Below, piece after piece: positions 25,811-35,382 of a stretch of DNA of 64,000 nucleotides (its first letter is position 1; every line of letters starts with the position of its first letter). The translations under genes were made by a program, and so were the position numbers. Below the pieces are notes generated by a model, which saw only the letters and a program-made list of their open reading frames with translations, did no database searches and was not told the origin of the DNA. Source of the DNA: JAJPJE01 sp963848375 (GTDB lineage Bacteria > Acidobacteriota > Terriglobia > Terriglobales > Acidobacteriaceae); the NCBI GenBank assembly GCA_963848375.1, contig CAWKDK010000011.1, forward strand, positions 1-64,000. Reading direction: 5' to 3'.

Positions 25811-26184
25811 TTCTCGAATTCATCCTGTTTTTCCTGATCATGGTCTCCGGCACTGCTGGCGAGCTTTGCGTAGCGCGCGCCATGAAAAGCGTGGGAGAAG
25901 TACACAGCTTCACTCCGGCGGCGATCGGACGGGCGTTCCTGCAAGCAGTGCAGGTGGGATGGATGTGGCTTGGTGTGCTGCTGATGGCAATCGGATTCTT
26001 CTCGCTCCTCGGAGTGCTCTCGCTCGAAAACGTTAGTTTCGTAGTACCGGTTACGGCCTTCAGCTACGCAGTGGGGACCTTGGGCGGGAAATTCTTCCTG
26101 GGTGAAAAGGTTACTACTCAACGATGGATGGGCGTTTTGCTGGTGTGCTTCGGCGTAGCTTTAGTGATCCTCGGCAAGCATTGA
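25807..26184 (+). CDS. SMR/EamA-like small membrane transporter subunit 2
   Basis: The 125-residue four-helix protein pairs with the previous gene (4-base overlap). Shared features are the N-terminal helix followed by AMKSVGE (KGMKSVGA in subunit 1) and the C-terminal LGEKVTTQRWMGVLLVCFG. Paired non-identical SMR-like subunits usually insert in opposite orientation and act as one transporter. See subunit 1 for the possible ArnEF-like role. Confidence 0.75.
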   Translation: MILEFILFFLIMVSGTAGELCVARAMKSVGEVHSFTPAAIGRAFLQAVQVGWMWLGVLLMAIGFFSLLGVLSLENVSFVVPVTAFSYAVGTLGGKFFLGEKVTTQRWMGVLLVCFGVALVILGKH

Positions 26185-26260
26185 AGATACAATAGAACAT
26201 ACTGCCGCATGGCTGGTTCAGCGGTAACGATCGGCCAACCGTTTGTGAGGTAAGAATAAA

Positions 26261-28186
26261 TTGTGTGGAATAGCCGGGTTCACTCATAAGAATTGGGTGC
26301 CCGCTACCGATCGAATTGTGAAAGCTGTAGCCACGCTGGAGCACCGCGGACCGGACCAGCAGGGAGTGTTCCAATCGGACATTTGTTCGCTCGGAGCTGC
26401 CCGCCTGAAGATCATCGATCTGCAGGGTGGAAATCAGCCGATCACCAGTTCAGATTCAGATACCACGATCGTCTTCAACGGCGAGATCTACAACCACCTG
26501 GAATTAAGAAAAGAACTGGAAGCGGCAGGACATAAGTTCGAGTCCCACTGCGACACCGAGACCGTACTGCACGCGTTTCTTGAGTGGGATACGGAATGCT
26601 TTGCGCGCCTGCGCGGAATGTTCGCGGTTGCGTTGTGGACGAAGTCCAAGAAACGGCTCGTACTCGCGCGCGATCGCATGGGCATCAAGCCGCTCTACAT
26701 TGCGCAACGCGGTCACGATTTGTACTTCGGGTCTGAGCTGAAGACCATCCTTATCCACCCGGAAATCGAACGGAATCTCAGCCTGAATGGGCTGGACTGC
26801 TATCTGTCACTGAATTATGTGCCTTCGCCCTGGACATTGATTGATGGCATCGAAAAGCTTCCGCCGGCGCACTGGCTGGAATGGAAGAACGGCACGGTTC
26901 GAACAGATTGCTATTGGCAGCTGCCGTATGGTGTCTCTAACCAGTGGACGCTGGAGTCGGCGGAAGAGCAGCTGGATTCACTGCTGAAGCAATCGGTGCG
27001 GGAGCACATGCTCTCGGACGTGCCTCTCGGCGTGTGGCTTAGCGGCGGAGTCGATTCTTCCACCATCCTTCACTACGCAGCGCAGGCGTCCTCTTCGCGA
27101 CTGAAGACGTACTCGATCTCCTTCCACGGCCGCAGTTTCGACGAAACGGAATACATCAAGCGTGTAGTCGCGCAGTACGGAACTGAGCACGAGCAACTCG
27201 ATCTGAACCCGGATGTGAATCTGCAGGGAGCGATCGAGGAGTTCGCGTACTACTCTGACGAACCCAGCGCCGATGCCGGCGCCCTGCCGGTATGGTTCCT
27301 GTCAAAGCTATGCAAGACGGGAACGACGGTTGCACTGAGCGGGGAAGGTGCCGACGAGCTCTTCGGGGGATACCTTACCTATCGCGCAAACCGCTTATCG
27401 CGGATGTTGCGGCGATTCCCGCGCGGCATGATCGAATTCGGACTGGGAGCCCTGAAGCATTGGCCGGTTTCTGACGAAAAGATCGGGCTGGATTACAAGT
27501 TGAAGCGCTTCGCGGAAGGTTCGCTGCTCACGGCTGAGCAAGCCCACGTCTATTGGAACGGTACATTCTCGGAAACACAGAAGACGGTGTTGCTGAACGC
27601 GGTCCTGCCGGGTTCACTCGATGCCATGTTGCAACAGGTAAACGAGCTGCCGCCCAGCAAAGACGACCTGGCGCCGTTCCTCTACTTCGACCAGAAGTAC
27701 TATTTGCCCGACGACATATTGGTGAAGAGCGATCGCATGAGCATGGCGCATGCGGTTGAAGTCCGGCCGCCATTTCTCGATCATCGCATCGTGGAATTTG
27801 CCGCTTCGCTTCCAGCTTCGCTGAAGATTCGCGGATCGCGGCAGAAGTTCGTGTTGAAGCACTTGATGCAGGGGAAACTTCCTCCTGCTGTGCTGACTCG
27901 CAAAAAGGTAGGATTCGATATTCCGGCACATGAGTGGCTGCGTGGACCGCTGCGCTCATTGGTTGTCGAGACGCTCACGCAGGGTGCAAGCGAACACGAT
28001 GCATTGTTCCGGCCACACGTAGTGGAGCGATTCCTTCGCAGTCACCTGGAGAGGCGTGCGAATCTTGGATATCACTTATGGGGTTTAATGGTGCTGTTTC
28101 TGTGGATGAAAAAGTGGGGAGTGCAAGCAGTCCCCGCTTCACAGGAGGAACAGCGCGTTCCAGTCAGAATTGGCATGTCTATCTAG
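26261..28186 (+). CDS. asnB: Asparagine synthase (glutamine-hydrolysing)
   Basis: The 641-residue protein makes asparagine, or amidates another carboxyl, using glutamine and ATP. The TTG start 26261 is chosen so that Cys2 (CGIAGFTHKN) becomes the N-terminal nucleophile; GAGGTAAG lies upstream. The glutaminase domain (1 to about 210) carries RGPDQQG and FNGEIYNHLELR. The synthetase domain has the PP-loop LSGGVDSS (about 262), SGEGADELFGGY and KSDRMSMAHAVEVRPPFLDH. Its position between flippase-like genes and a glycosyltransferase suggests the surface-polysaccharide-associated AsnB branch rather than housekeeping asparagine supply. Confidence 0.92.
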   Translation: MCGIAGFTHKNWVPATDRIVKAVATLEHRGPDQQGVFQSDICSLGAARLKIIDLQGGNQPITSSDSDTTIVFNGEIYNHLELRKELEAAGHKFESHCDTETVLHAFLEWDTECFARLRGMFAVALWTKSKKRLVLARDRMGIKPLYIAQRGHDLYFGSELKTILIHPEIERNLSLNGLDCYLSLNYVPSPWTLIDGIEKLPPAHWLEWKNGTVRTDCYWQLPYGVSNQWTLESAEEQLDSLLKQSVREHMLSDVPLGVWLSGGVDSSTILHYAAQASSSRLKTYSISFHGRSFDETEYIKRVVAQYGTEHEQLDLNPDVNLQGAIEEFAYYSDEPSADAGALPVWFLSKLCKTGTTVALSGEGADELFGGYLTYRANRLSRMLRRFPRGMIEFGLGALKHWPVSDEKIGLDYKLKRFAEGSLLTAEQAHVYWNGTFSETQKTVLLNAVLPGSLDAMLQQVNELPPSKDDLAPFLYFDQKYYLPDDILVKSDRMSMAHAVEVRPPFLDHRIVEFAASLPASLKIRGSRQKFVLKHLMQGKLPPAVLTRKKVGFDIPAHEWLRGPLRSLVVETLTQGASEHDALFRPHVVERFLRSHLERRANLGYHLWGLMVLFLWMKKWGVQAVPASQEEQRVPVRIGMSI

Positions 28187-30013
28187 CCGTTCTTCTGGTA
28201 GCAAGCGCGGTGTATGTGGGCTGCATCGTTTCTCCTCCATCCCTGATGGACGATGTCGATGCCGTGCAGGCGCAAATTGCGCGCAACATGCTCAGCACTG
28301 GCGACTGGACGACCGCTCGCCTGGACGGCGTGGCCTATCTCGAGAAGGCGCCGCTCGTCTATTGGATCATCGCGCTCAGCTATAAGATCTTCGGCGCCAG
28401 CGACTGGGCGGCGCGCGTTCCTATTGCGCTTTCCTGCGTTGGACTGGCGCTGCTCACAACGGCGATCGGCATCTGGGCCTTCGGCCGCAAAGCCGGCCTC
28501 TATGCGGGCCTAGTCATCGGCACCTGTATTGGCCTGTTTCTCTTCACGCGCATTTTGATTCCCGACGTGATGCTCACCCTCGCCATCGCGCTGGGCATGT
28601 GGGGATTCCTGCGCGCGATCGATAAGGAAGAGCCTCATCCGCGATTGTGGGCGTTCATCTTCGCTGCCAGCCTGGGAACTGGATTGCTGCTGAAGAGCCT
28701 GATCGCCGTGGTATTCCCGGTTGGCGCGGCAATCGTTTATCTGTTCCTGACTGGACAACTATTTAACGCGAAAGCGTGGAAGCGGCTGCATCCGGTGAGC
28801 GGCGTGGTCGTGCTTCTGCTGATCGCGGCGCCGTGGCACATTCTGGCCACGATTCGCAATCCACCTTATTTTGCGTGGACGTTGCACAGTGGCCCCGGCG
28901 AATATCACGGCTTTCTGTGGTTCTTCTTCATCAACGAGCAACTGCTGCGCTTCCTGAACCTCCGCTATCCGCACGATTACAACACCGTGCCGCGCTTGTA
29001 CTTCTGGCTGTTTCATCTGATCTGGCTATTTCCATGGAGCGTGTATCTCCCGGCGATCGCGAAACTGTCATTCCGCCCCGTGGACCGCGCCGGTCGAGCC
29101 CGTTTGCTGGCGTTGTGCTGGATCGGCGTCGTGATGATTTTCTTCACGTTCTCGACCACGCAGGAGTACTACTCCATGCCGGCGTATCCGGCGATGGCCT
29201 TGTTGTTAGGCTGTGCGATTGCCGATGGCGGTGTCTGGATCAAACGCGGCACGCGAGTGCTGACGGTAATTTGCGCGATCTGCGCGATCGCGGCTCTAGC
29301 CATCCTCTTTATGGTGCGCGGGCTTCCTGCGCCGGGCGATATCTTCTCCGCGCTGAACGAGCACCCCAGCGTCTACACCTTGTCTCTCGGACACATGGAA
29401 GACCTCACGCTGGCATCGTTCGCGTATCTGCGCCTGCCGCTGCTTAATTGCGGGGATTGCGTTTCTGATCGGCGCCCTGGGAACGATTCGCGCGAAGAAA
29501 CTGGCATTCGTTGCGGCCACACTGATGATGGTGTTGTTCTTCCACGCAGCGCGATTGGCCATGGTGACCTTTGATCCGTTCCTGTCATCGAGACCGCTGG
29601 TGAAGGCCCTGGATCGGTCGCCGCAAGGCACGCTGATCATTAATCACCACTACTATACGTACTCTTCGGTGTTCTTCTATACGAACCGCACGGGGTTGCT
29701 GCTGAACGGGATATACAACAACCTGGTCTATGGGGCCTATGCACCGGGAGTCCCCAATGTCTTCATCAACGACGCGCAATTCAAGGATTTATGGCAGAAG
29801 CCCGAGCGGTATTACCTGTTTGCGCAGCAATCGGATATGCCGCGATTCCAGGGGTTGATTGCGCCGGCCGAACCAATTGTGGTCGCGAGGAGCGGCGGCA
29901 AGATTATACTTACGAATCATCCATTGCAGGGTTCCGCGGCACAGCAAGTTCAACCAGAAACTGGTAAGCGCGCGGACCAGCATGGCTACGTGGTGGGGAC
30001 AGCGGTTTTTTAA
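28078..30013 (+). CDS. ArnT/PMT-like membrane glycosyltransferase, one frameshift
   Basis: This GT83/GT39-type enzyme transfers a sugar from a polyprenyl carrier. The first part (28078 to about 29443) has the PMT pattern: LMDDVDAVQAQIARNMLSTG (acidic catalytic pair in the first periplasmic loop), YLEKAPLVYWIIALSYKIFG, then about ten membrane helices. After RLPLL the frame ends in non-homologous residues. Removing one base near 29443 continues as IAGIAFLIGALGTIRAKKLA and joins the open frame through 30013 (AARLAMVTFDPFLSSRPLVK). Total length of about 645 residues is normal for the family. The start is uncertain: ATG 28078 overlaps asnB by 109 bases, and GTG 28102 or 28114 are options. Confidence 0.8.
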
Positions 30014-30121
30014 ATCTGGTCCGGGACTACAACCATCTGATAAGCGCCGGATTTGAACGGTTCCGGCGTTGCCGACGGAGTCGATTCCGTCCGTATTTGA
30101 CGAGCTAGAGGAGAAGGGTTC

Positions 30122-31360
30122 ATGAGGATTGCCGTACTAGGTGGAGACGGATATTGCGGATGGGCCACGGCGCTGTACCTGTCAGGCAAGGGACACTCGG
30201 TTGCCATCGTTGATAATTTCGTCCGCCGCCAATGGGACCATGAGTTGAGCGCGCAAACCCTCACCCCCATCCTGCCTCTGGCGGATCGTCTGCGCATCTG
30301 GAATCAGCTTACCGGCAACGTCATCGACTCATTCATCGGCGACATCACCGACTACGATTTCCTCGCCTCCTTCCTACGCGACTTCCAGCCCGAAGCCGTG
30401 GTGCATTTCGCCGAGCAGCGGTCGGCGCCCTATTCCATGATCGACCGCAAGCATGCCGTGTTTACGCAGGTGAACAACGTGGTTGGCACGCTCAACCTGC
30501 TGTTTGCGATTCGCGAATTGCAACCCGATTGTCACTTGATCAAACTGGGTACGATGGGCGAGTACGGCACGCCCAACATCGACATCGAAGAAGGCTACAT
30601 CTCCATCGAACACAACGGCCGCAAAGATGTGCTGCCATTCCCCAAGCAGCCCGGCTCGTTCTATCACCTCTCGAAGGTGCACGACAGCCACAACATGATG
30701 TTCACCTGTCGCATCTGGGGCTTGCGCGCCACTGATTTGAACCAGGGCGTGGTTTACGGAACCATGACCGATGAGGTTGCGCTCCACGAAGGCCTGATCA
30801 ATCGCTTCGATTACGACGATGTATTCGGCACCGTGCTGAACCGATTCTGCGTCCAGGCCGCCATCGGATATCCGCTGACCGTGTATGGCAAAGGCGGGCA
30901 GACGCGTGGTTTCCTCGACATACGCGACACGGTGCGCTGTATCGAGATTGCCTGTCACAATCCGGCGGCCCGCGGCGAATGCCGAGTCTACAATCAGTTC
31001 ACCGAACAGTTCTCAGTCCTGCAACTGGCGGAGATGGTGAAGACGGCAGGCAAAGAACTCGATCTGGATGTCGAAATCGACTACCTGCCCGATCCGCGCG
31101 TGGAAGCCGAAGATCATTACTACAACGCCAAGCACTCCAAGCTGATCGACCTGGGATTGAAGCCGCACTACCTTTCCGACTCGCTGCTGGATTCACTGGT
31201 CAACATCGCGATCCGATATAAAGACCGCATCGACATGTCTCTGATTCCGCCGCGAGTGAACTGGCGTTATCCAGGTAGTGATAACCGGTTGCGAGTGGCG
31301 AAGTCCGCAGTCGAGAACTCCGACGAAGACCGCCTGGCTAGCGTAAAGCCTAGCGTCTAG
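30122..31360 (+). CDS. sqdB: UDP-sulfoquinovose synthase
   Basis: The 412-residue extended SDR enzyme makes UDP-sulfoquinovose from UDP-glucose and sulfite, the first step to sulfoquinovosyl lipids. The family signature GGDGYCGWATALYLS (7-21) is the NAD-binding loop. LGTMGEYGTPNIDIEEG (about 141-157) holds the catalytic Thr/Glu region, and FYHLSKVHD (about 180) holds the Tyr-x3-Lys pair. GTMTDEV and QTRGFLDIRDTVRCIE follow. GAGGAGAAGG precedes the ATG. No sqdX-type transferase is adjacent, so the final lipid or glycan acceptor is not shown here. Confidence 0.93.
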   Translation: MRIAVLGGDGYCGWATALYLSGKGHSVAIVDNFVRRQWDHELSAQTLTPILPLADRLRIWNQLTGNVIDSFIGDITDYDFLASFLRDFQPEAVVHFAEQRSAPYSMIDRKHAVFTQVNNVVGTLNLLFAIRELQPDCHLIKLGTMGEYGTPNIDIEEGYISIEHNGRKDVLPFPKQPGSFYHLSKVHDSHNMMFTCRIWGLRATDLNQGVVYGTMTDEVALHEGLINRFDYDDVFGTVLNRFCVQAAIGYPLTVYGKGGQTRGFLDIRDTVRCIEIACHNPAARGECRVYNQFTEQFSVLQLAEMVKTAGKELDLDVEIDYLPDPRVEAEDHYYNAKHSKLIDLGLKPHYLSDSLLDSLVNIAIRYKDRIDMSLIPPRVNWRYPGSDNRLRVAKSAVENSDEDRLASVKPSV

Positions 31361-31378
31361 CGGTAATACGTTTCAAAT

Positions 31379-34300
31379 TCAAAAACTCTTGTGCACCCTC
31401 ACGTCGAAGCCGAAGCCGCCGTTCTGGTCGCGGTCGGTGCTTATTGACCATCGCGGATTCAGTTGATATTGCAGCTGGATTGTCTGCTGCTGCGTCGAAG
31501 TCACGTCTGAAGAAAAGGTCACGAACAGGTTGCTGGTTACGCGCTGCTGAACGGTAATACGCGCACCTTGCGTTCCCTGGTTTGGTCCAAGGACCGGGTC
31601 GATGCTGAGCTGGGAAATGCCCGCGAGCCTCTGGATTCTGCCGGCGATCTGGCTGCTAATGCCAGAAGCGAGCACGGACTCCGGTCCGAGCGAACCGCCG
31701 GCATTGGCGTTGGCTGCTTGTGCCTCCGTGGTCTTGCCAAATGCCAGCAGGTTGATGATGTCCACGGGCGGCAGGGCGGGGTCGGACGAATACGTTGTTC
31801 GCAGGCGGTCTGATGGCCCTTCCAGTCGCAGGTTGATGTTGTACTGGTCGATGGTGGTGGTAGCGGTGATATTCACGACCGGTTCGGTACGTGTGGGATT
31901 TACGAAGGCAATGCTGCCACCCTGGATGACGTAACGATTTGCCAGGAAGATGACATCGCCGCCAGTAACATCGGCCCGGCCGAGCACGACCGGGTCAGCT
32001 AATGTCCCCTGGACGCGCAAGTTCGCTCCGCCTTGGAGACTCAGGGTGCGGCTCACAAGATTCAATCCAGCGCCCGTCTGCAACACGACCTGGAGTTGCA
32101 CATTATTCGCGAAACCAGCCGAAGGAGGCGAAGATACTTCGTTGCTGAACTGCTGGGCGAACGTTGATACATCGAAGTCCGGCGTAAATGACAAACGGTC
32201 GAGATGGATCTGCCCACGCAGCAGCGCAGTTTGTGCGTTGCCCGTCAGAGTCAAATCGCCGTCGATGGCACTACGTACCCCGCGTGGATAAAGAAGAGAG
32301 ATTCCATCGCCAGTTGCGGCGAGGTCAAAAATGATTCCGGGGCGTATCACTAAACCGCCGTGCGCAGTTACTGTGCCGCCGCCCATCTGTCCCTGGAAGC
32401 TGGTGACGTCAACGCGCTTGTTGCTCAGGGTAAGCACGCCGTTGCCGTTTTGCAGTCCCAGTGGCGCTCCCGCCATCGACAGGTTCGCGTTCACGATCTG
32501 AATCTTGCCCTGGAAATTTGGATTGCTCGTCTGCCCGATCGAATTGATGTCGAACTTAAGTTGACCGCTACTGCGCAGGTCGGGCGCGACCGCACGCAAG
32601 ATATTCAGGTCGACCGTGCCCAGCAATAACAGAGACGCCGGCTCGGTGGACTGCACGGGAATATTCCCCTCAAACTGCAGGTCGGTGTCGGTGCCCCGGA
32701 TCTCGGAACGTTGAATGGCGAGCATGCCGTGAGCGTAGTCGATTAGAACCGGGTGCACGGCTGCAAGTTCGAAGTTCTGATAGCTCAGAGAGAATACGGG
32801 CAGCTGCGCATGCATCTCCAGCAACGCTCTATGTTTCAGCGGTCCACGCAATGTGGCATGCAGTTCGGTGTGACCGGTAATGTCGCCAGCCTGCGGGGCA
32901 TAAGTATCCAGCAGAGGTTCCAGCGGAATCAGGCCTGTGTCGACGCGCACATCGGCTTGATAATTGCCAGTGAGTCCGACCGTACCATGTGCTCGAATGC
33001 CGGTATTCACGGCTTGCGAAGTCAGGTCGAGCGTAGCCAGGTGCTGCTCAACATTAGCCTGCAGCTTGAGACCACGAATCGTCTGCTCCTGAAACTGCAG
33101 TGTGGGGATTTCTGCGGTAAGCGTGAGCGCCGGATTCTTGATGGAACCGCTGCCGCTCGCGTTGACATTCAGCCTGCCTGAGAGATTCAGGTTATGTTGC
33201 TGAAGCGCGTGCAACTTTGCTAACTGCAGATTCGCGATCTCGAGCAGCAGGTTATAAGTTTGCTGTTGCGGGTAGTAAACGAACTTGCTGGTTGCCGAAC
33301 CGGCTGAGAGTCGACCACCGAGGGTCCCGTGGATTTCGTTCCCCGTGCCCTGAAAACTGAGAGTGGCGACCTGCAAGGGTTCGGTATCCAACAAGCCATT
33401 GGTGACCACCACCGTGCCCTGGCCGAAGGGACTGAGTTGCGTGCCGTGCATCGCGATGTTTGCGTTCAGTGTCCCGCTGGCATGAATAGGCGAATTCACG
33501 AGGCGAGCTAGATCGGCAACATTGAGCTGTGATGCGGCGAGCCTCACATTGAACTGACTCTCTGGAGTAAACGACCAGCGTTGCAATGCTGTCTGCAGTG
33601 CAAATGAAATATGTCCCTGTTGCGATGGTTCGAGCTCGCCCTTCTGCACGCTAAACAAAGAAGGATTGGCCTGAACATTCGCGCGCAGCAGTGGCCATGT
33701 GGTCTCGTGAATTCGAAGATTCGACGCGCTCAGCTGACCCTGCAAATTCGGATTCGTAGTGCTCCCTTGCAGTGATCCCGTGAAACTCGCCGTTCCATAC
33801 AGACCAAGAGGCTGCGCACTCGCCTCAGGGGAAGAACTTCGGAATGCGTTGGCGATAATTTCCAATTCGTGCAGATCATTGGACTGCATGGCAATCTGCA
33901 GACTGGAGCGCTCGCTGACGGTGCCGTTGAAATTGAGCGACGTCTGCGGCAGACGGATGTAACTTTGCGTCAGCGAAACCTGTTTGCTCTTGCCCGAATA
34001 GCGAGCATGAAATAGAGCATCCAGGGGGATGTTGGCGCTAGGAGTGCCCCCCGGCCTTTCTCGTGGGATTGCCTGAGTACGCATTGAAGCGTCAGCGGTC
34101 GCATCCAGATTCTGCATCGACCCGCTCCACGACGCTTTGACCGTGGCATTCGTCGTCCCAATCAGTCGGATCTCTTGCAGTGAGCTGGCGGCGAGCAGTG
34201 ATTGAAGATCCGCCACTGAGATATCGCGCAGCGATGCATCTAGCTGCGACTGCATTTTTCCGGAGAGATCGCGTATGTTCAGCGCACCGTTGAACGTCCC

Positions 34301-35332
34301 TCCAAGGAGTTTCGCGTGGAGATCCTGCACCGCGGCATTTCCATTGGCGAGCGAGTAACGCGCGCTCAGATCGCGAACGATCCCGCGGTAGCCAGAGGTA
34401 TTGACGAGCAGACTGGTGCTGCTCAACTGCCCATCCATAACGAGCGAGTTCAGGACCGCTGCGTTGGGTTGATTCTGATATTGAGCGGTCCCGGTGAGCA
34501 GGATCATGCCGGAAGGAATATTTGGATTCTTCAGCTCCCGGCGAAACTCCTCCCCATCGAGGTTCGCGCGATAGTTCGCTTGAATCGACGGATTGCTGTA
34601 ATCCCGCAACGTTGCAACGAATTCTACCTGCGATGGGCCCACACTAAACGTGGCGGGAGACACCTTCAGCGCGTCGCGAGTAGCATCAAACTTCGCATCG
34701 AGGTTGTGAGACAGCGGCGCGTAGTTGCCATATCGCAAGGTGCCATCGCGATACGCGAGCGTGCCGGAATAGCTTCCCCCGCCGGAATAGGAGTAACTCG
34801 ACTGGAAGCGCAGACTGTGAAGATCGGCGTAAAGCGGGACGCTCTGGTCGTTGTAATAAATCTGTCCGTTATTCAGGACAGCGTGCTGCACGGCAAGGTC
34901 GAAAATATTGATCGGCTGTCCCGATGGATTCGGCGGAGTCGGAATATTGCTGTTCCCAGCTTTGTCGACGAACACTCGAGCCACCGGATGGTCGACGACG
35001 ATGCTGTTCAAATCCCATTCGCGGTGCAGCACGGAAGTTATTTTGATATTCGCGCCAACGTGATCGACCTGGAGAAGTGGGCCGTGCGGGCTGGAATCCT
35101 TCCCGTCGATAGTGATCCCGTTCAGATCAAGACTCAAGTTCGAGAGATGAAGGTTGAAGCTTTGGATATCAACGCGGCTGCCGAGTTTCTCCGAGGCAAG
35201 CCTTTCGATTCTGGAAAGCGTGAATCGGTGGACGGCAGTACTGCGCAGCAACAGATACCCACTTATACCCAGCAGGAGGACCAGGCCAGCGATAATCCCC
35301 GCTGTATACGCGGCGATTTTCTTAACTCTCAA
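31379..35332 (-). CDS. tamB: TamB-family translocation/assembly protein
   Basis: This very long (about 1317 residues) AsmA/TamB-type protein spans the periplasm and feeds lipid or substrate proteins toward the outer membrane. It has one N-terminal membrane anchor (AAYTAGIIAGLVLLLGISGY), then near-continuous beta-strand repeats (patterns such as LSGRLNVNASGSGSIKNP), and the conserved TamB domain at the C-terminus (VDIINLLAFGKT, ISQLSIDPVLGPNQGTQGAR, SISTDRDQNGGFGFDVRVH). TTG 35332 fits the GGGGGAAG upstream; TTG 35347 is the alternative. It follows the TamA/BamA-like gene by 35-50 bases, the usual tamA-tamB order. Confidence 0.9.
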   Translation of the reverse strand: MRVKKIAAYTAGIIAGLVLLLGISGYLLLRSTAVHRFTLSRIERLASEKLGSRVDIQSFNLHLSNLSLDLNGITIDGKDSSPHGPLLQVDHVGANIKITSVLHREWDLNSIVVDHPVARVFVDKAGNSNIPTPPNPSGQPINIFDLAVQHAVLNNGQIYYNDQSVPLYADLHSLRFQSSYSYSGGGSYSGTLAYRDGTLRYGNYAPLSHNLDAKFDATRDALKVSPATFSVGPSQVEFVATLRDYSNPSIQANYRANLDGEEFRRELKNPNIPSGMILLTGTAQYQNQPNAAVLNSLVMDGQLSSTSLLVNTSGYRGIVRDLSARYSLANGNAAVQDLHAKLLGGTFNGALNIRDLSGKMQSQLDASLRDISVADLQSLLAASSLQEIRLIGTTNATVKASWSGSMQNLDATADASMRTQAIPRERPGGTPSANIPLDALFHARYSGKSKQVSLTQSYIRLPQTSLNFNGTVSERSSLQIAMQSNDLHELEIIANAFRSSSPEASAQPLGLYGTASFTGSLQGSTTNPNLQGQLSASNLRIHETTWPLLRANVQANPSLFSVQKGELEPSQQGHISFALQTALQRWSFTPESQFNVRLAASQLNVADLARLVNSPIHASGTLNANIAMHGTQLSPFGQGTVVVTNGLLDTEPLQVATLSFQGTGNEIHGTLGGRLSAGSATSKFVYYPQQQTYNLLLEIANLQLAKLHALQQHNLNLSGRLNVNASGSGSIKNPALTLTAEIPTLQFQEQTIRGLKLQANVEQHLATLDLTSQAVNTGIRAHGTVGLTGNYQADVRVDTGLIPLEPLLDTYAPQAGDITGHTELHATLRGPLKHRALLEMHAQLPVFSLSYQNFELAAVHPVLIDYAHGMLAIQRSEIRGTDTDLQFEGNIPVQSTEPASLLLLGTVDLNILRAVAPDLRSSGQLKFDINSIGQTSNPNFQGKIQIVNANLSMAGAPLGLQNGNGVLTLSNKRVDVTSFQGQMGGGTVTAHGGLVIRPGIIFDLAATGDGISLLYPRGVRSAIDGDLTLTGNAQTALLRGQIHLDRLSFTPDFDVSTFAQQFSNEVSSPPSAGFANNVQLQVVLQTGAGLNLVSRTLSLQGGANLRVQGTLADPVVLGRADVTGGDVIFLANRYVIQGGSIAFVNPTRTEPVVNITATTTIDQYNINLRLEGPSDRLRTTYSSDPALPPVDIINLLAFGKTTEAQAANANAGGSLGPESVLASGISSQIAGRIQRLAGISQLSIDPVLGPNQGTQGARITVQQRVTSNLFVTFSSDVTSTQQQTIQLQYQLNPRWSISTDRDQNGGFGFDVRVHKSF

Positions 35333-35382
35333 GACTTCCCCCGGCAATGAATCAGGAAGGCCGCCCGCGATTCAGCTCTGAG

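Noticed and set aside
34316..35350. 344-codon open frame on the plus strand
   Set aside because: Antisense to tamB; no signal, no motif.
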